Assembly (NCBI RefSeq): GCF_022712295.1 | Contig: NZ_JALAGT010000087.1 | Coordinates: 1 to 32,729 of the forward strand | DNA length: 32,729 nt | Direction of reading: 5' to 3' | Origin: Galactobacter sp. | Lineage (GTDB): Bacteria > Actinomycetota > Actinomycetes > Actinomycetales > Micrococcaceae | Part shown: positions 30,832 through 32,729 of the stretch, piece after piece | How the letters are laid out: each line of letters opens with the position of its first letter | Numbering within the stretch: the stretch's first letter is position 1 | Notes under the pieces: generated by a model | What the model was told of the DNA's origin: nothing | Seen by the model: the letters and a program-made list of their open reading frames with translations, nothing else | Databases searched by the model: none | Program-made: the position numbers and the translations under genes

Positions 30832-31859
30832 TCGCCCTTGATGTTGTCTGCGTCTGCCTTCTCGGCGAAGGTCGGGTCAAGGAGCGAGTCCAGGCCCTTC
30901 TTCACGGTGTCGGCATCCGGGACGTCGCCGGAGTCCACGAGGAACTGGCCCACGTTGGAGAGCACCTTGGTCTGGTCCTCACCGGGAACCACGGAGACAT
31001 CCAGGTTGATGCGCTCGTCGATGACCTTCTTCGCGACGTCGGGGTCGATGGCGGCGTCGCGGGCCACGATGTCGACGACCTTCTCCGGGTTCTTCGAGGC
31101 CCACTGGCGGGCGTACTCGTAGGTGTCCAGGACGGTCTGGGCCGTTTCCGGGGAGTCCTTGATGAAGGATTCGGTGGCGGCGAGGGTGTCGTAGGTGTTG
31201 TAGTCCACGTTGCGGATGCGCAGTTCGTCGCCGTCGGCCTCGGCTGCACCCATGATCGGGTCCAGCCCCGCCCAGGCGTCCACGGACTTACCGTCCAGCG
31301 CCTGCCGACCGTCTGCGTGCTGCAAGTTCTCCACGGTGACGTCTGAGGGTTTCAGATCGGCGCTGCCGAGGGCCTGCAGAAGGAAGAAGTAGGGATCGGT
31401 GCCCTTGGTGGCTGCGATCTTCTTGCCCTTGAGATCGGCAGCGGTCTTGATGGAGGAATCGGAACGCGTCACGATCGCGGACCATTCGGGCTGATCAGCG
31501 ATGCCGATGACCTTGATGGGGGAACCATTGGAGCGGTTGAGCAGGGCAGCAGAGCCCGCGGTGGAACCCACGTCCAGGGCGCCGGCGCGCAGTCCCTCGT
31601 TGGCCTTGTTGGAGCCAGCCGACTGCACCCACTCGACCTTGACGCCGTCCTCCTTCAGCTCGTCCTCGAGCCACCCCTGGTCCTTGATGACCATGGACAG
31701 GGGGTTGTAGGTGGCCCAGTCGATGGTGAGTGTGTCGCTGCCACCGCCCTTGGCCTCGTCTCCGCCGGAACCCTCGCCGGCGCAGGAGGCCAGGAGGGAG
31801 GTGGCTGCGATGAGGGCTACGCCTGTGGCGGCGAGGCGGGTGGCGGAACGGCGGGTCAT
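30828..31859 (-). CDS. ssuA: Aliphatic sulfonate-type substrate-binding lipoprotein
   Basis: This 343-residue binding protein of the SsuA/NMT1-like class starts at ATG 31859, with GAGGAG four bases upstream. The signal LIAATSLLASCAGEG gives a lipobox with Cys near residue 26. The mature start LTIDWATYNPLSMVIKDQGW and DLKGKKIAATKGTDPYFFLL, GKSVDAWAGLDPIMGAAEAD fit sulfonate binders, in which the second segment shapes the ligand pocket. It sits in an ssuB-ssuA-ssuC operon. Taurine, alkanesulfonates or related compounds are the probable ligands; nitrate or thiamine-precursor binders share the fold. Confidence 0.85.
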   Translation of the reverse strand: MTRRSATRLAATGVALIAATSLLASCAGEGSGGDEAKGGGSDTLTIDWATYNPLSMVIKDQGWLEDELKEDGVKVEWVQSAGSNKANEGLRAGALDVGSTAGSAALLNRSNGSPIKVIGIADQPEWSAIVTRSDSSIKTAADLKGKKIAATKGTDPYFFLLQALGSADLKPSDVTVENLQHADGRQALDGKSVDAWAGLDPIMGAAEADGDELRIRNVDYNTYDTLAATESFIKDSPETAQTVLDTYEYARQWASKNPEKVVDIVARDAAIDPDVAKKVIDERINLDVSVVPGEDQTKVLSNVGQFLVDSGDVPDADTVKKGLDSLLDPTFAEKADADNIKGE

Positions 31860-31905
31860 GATGCTCCTCGTAAAAGATGCGGATGTGTGTGGGATGAATG
31901 CGGTG

Positions 31906-32694
31906 TCAGGCGTGGACGCCGAGTTGGGCCAGGAGGCGGTGGCGTAGGGCCAGGATCTCCGGATCGTCGTCCTGTCGCGGGCGGTCGCCGGGTACCTCGT
32001 GGATGCCGGTCACTGATGCGGGTGCGGTGGGGGAATCCCCGTCGCGGCCCAGCATGACGATGCGGTCGGAGAGTCGGAGCGCCTCATCCACGTCGTGGGT
32101 GACCAGGAGGACGGTGGACGGGTGCGCGGCGTGGACGTGCAGCAGTAGTTCCTGCATGTTCAAGCGGGTCAGGGCGTCCAGTGCGCCGAAAGGCTCGTCC
32201 AGCAGGAGCACTGAGGGGCGGCGCGCCAAGGCTCTGGCCAGCGAGGCGCGCTGGGCCATGCCGCCCGAGATCTCCCGGGGGCGGTTGTTGGCGTGGGAGG
32301 TGAGACCGACGAGGCGCAGTAATTCGGTGACTCGAGTGGCGCCGTCGGACTTGGCGGTGCCCCGCGGCAGCCCCAGCTCGACGTTGGCGCGGACCGTGCG
32401 CCAGGGGAGGAGCCGTGGTTCCTGGAAGCCGACGCCGCAGCGCGGATCGAGGCCGGAGACGGGCTGCTCGCCGATGGTCACGTTGCCGTTGGTGGGGGAG
32501 TCCAGGCCCGCCACCGCGCGCAGCAGGGTGGACTTGCCGCAGCCGGAGGGCCCCAGGATGGACACGATTTCTCCCGCAGGTACGGTGAGGTCCACATCGG
32601 TGAGTACCTGGTGGGTTCCGAAGCGCTGGCCCACACCGCTCAGGTGCACGTCGAGCGCTGATTCGGCGACGGGTCGTGAGCTGGTCAGGGTCAT
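31906..32694 (-). CDS. ssuB: Aliphatic sulfonate-type ABC transporter ATPase
   Basis: This 262-residue ATPase of the SsuB/TauB class has Walker A ILGPSGCGKSTLLRAVAG near residues 44-61, the Q-loop GFQEPRLLPW, signature ISGGMAQRASLARALA and Walker B VLLLDEPFGALDAL, followed by LVTHDVDEAL. ATG 32694 overlaps a stop codon of an upstream frame as ATGA, which suggests it is not the first gene of its operon. It is followed by ssuA after 46 bp. Confidence 0.88.
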   Translation of the reverse strand: MTLTSSRPVAESALDVHLSGVGQRFGTHQVLTDVDLTVPAGEIVSILGPSGCGKSTLLRAVAGLDSPTNGNVTIGEQPVSGLDPRCGVGFQEPRLLPWRTVRANVELGLPRGTAKSDGATRVTELLRLVGLTSHANNRPREISGGMAQRASLARALARRPSVLLLDEPFGALDALTRLNMQELLLHVHAAHPSTVLLVTHDVDEALRLSDRIVMLGRDGDSPTAPASVTGIHEVPGDRPRQDDDPEILALRHRLLAQLGVHA

Positions 32695-32729
32695 GCGAGG
32701 AGGTCCTTTTCGCGAAATGAGTGGGGGTC
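32691..32729 (-). CDS. C-terminal end of an upstream gene in the ssu operon (partial)
   Basis: The last 13 codons before the window edge read DPHSFREKDLLA and a TGA at 32693-32691, overlapping the ssuB start as ATGA. The overlap style matches the other operons here. It is too short to name; a sulfonate monooxygenase or other sulfur gene would fit the context. Confidence 0.35.
   Translation of the reverse strand, partial: DPHSFREKDLLA

Overview
The window is high-GC DNA with densely packed, often overlapping genes (ATGA/TGATG junctions), strong AGGAGG ribosome sites and actinobacterial gene content. It fits an actinomycete of the Micrococcales type (Brevibacterium/Micrococcaceae-like). The genus cannot be fixed from the sequence alone. 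No rRNA, tRNA, CRISPR array, insertion sequence or phage gene was seen.

Layout. (1) 1-7377: a carotenoid cluster. A partial NAD(P)-binding SDR/DUF2867 gene runs off the left edge on the minus strand. Diverging from it across a palindromic operator-like region is crtE-crtB-crtI-crtYc-crtYd-crtU, a full set for geranylgeranyl-PP to phytoene, lycopene, beta-carotene and the aromatic carotenoid isorenieratene. (2) 7524-8680: a small accessory patch with a lipoprotein split by an apparent frameshift, an unrecognised small protein and a VapB-type antitoxin without a toxin. (3) 8802-10672: glutaryl-CoA dehydrogenase and a FitAB-type toxin-antitoxin pair with a repeated operator. (4) 10759-12742: metY (O-acetylhomoserine sulfhydrylase) and a CoA-binding protein gene behind a SAM riboswitch. 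(5) 12826-18114: housekeeping and accessory genes, namely a histidine phosphatase, a DUF4190 protein, an HdeD-like membrane protein with a catalytically degenerate SDR, an M20 amidohydrolase, and an SDR divergent from a MarR regulator with clear inverted-repeat operators. (6) 18120-29167: acs (acetyl-CoA synthetase, minus) diverges from a seven-gene organosulfur operon (two permeases, a double ATPase, a binding protein, an NtaA/SnaA/DszA-type flavin monooxygenase and a DszC/SfnB-type flavoenzyme). Each side starts with its own SAM riboswitch. (7) 29977-32729: an ssuB-ssuA-ssuC sulfonate transporter on the minus strand, with the last codons of another gene at the right edge.

The strongest theme is sulfur and methionine economy. 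Three RNA leaders (metY, acs, organosulfur operon) share the same SAM-binding core, with compensatory base changes in two helices. MetY releases acetate for every homocysteine it makes, and Acs turns acetate back into acetyl-CoA, the acetyl donor for O-acetylhomoserine. Control of acs by SAM would therefore close an acetate-recycling loop around methionine synthesis. The organosulfur and sulfonate uptake genes would supply the sulfide. The wiring of the regulon is inferred; the RNA motifs and gene order are read directly from the sequence.
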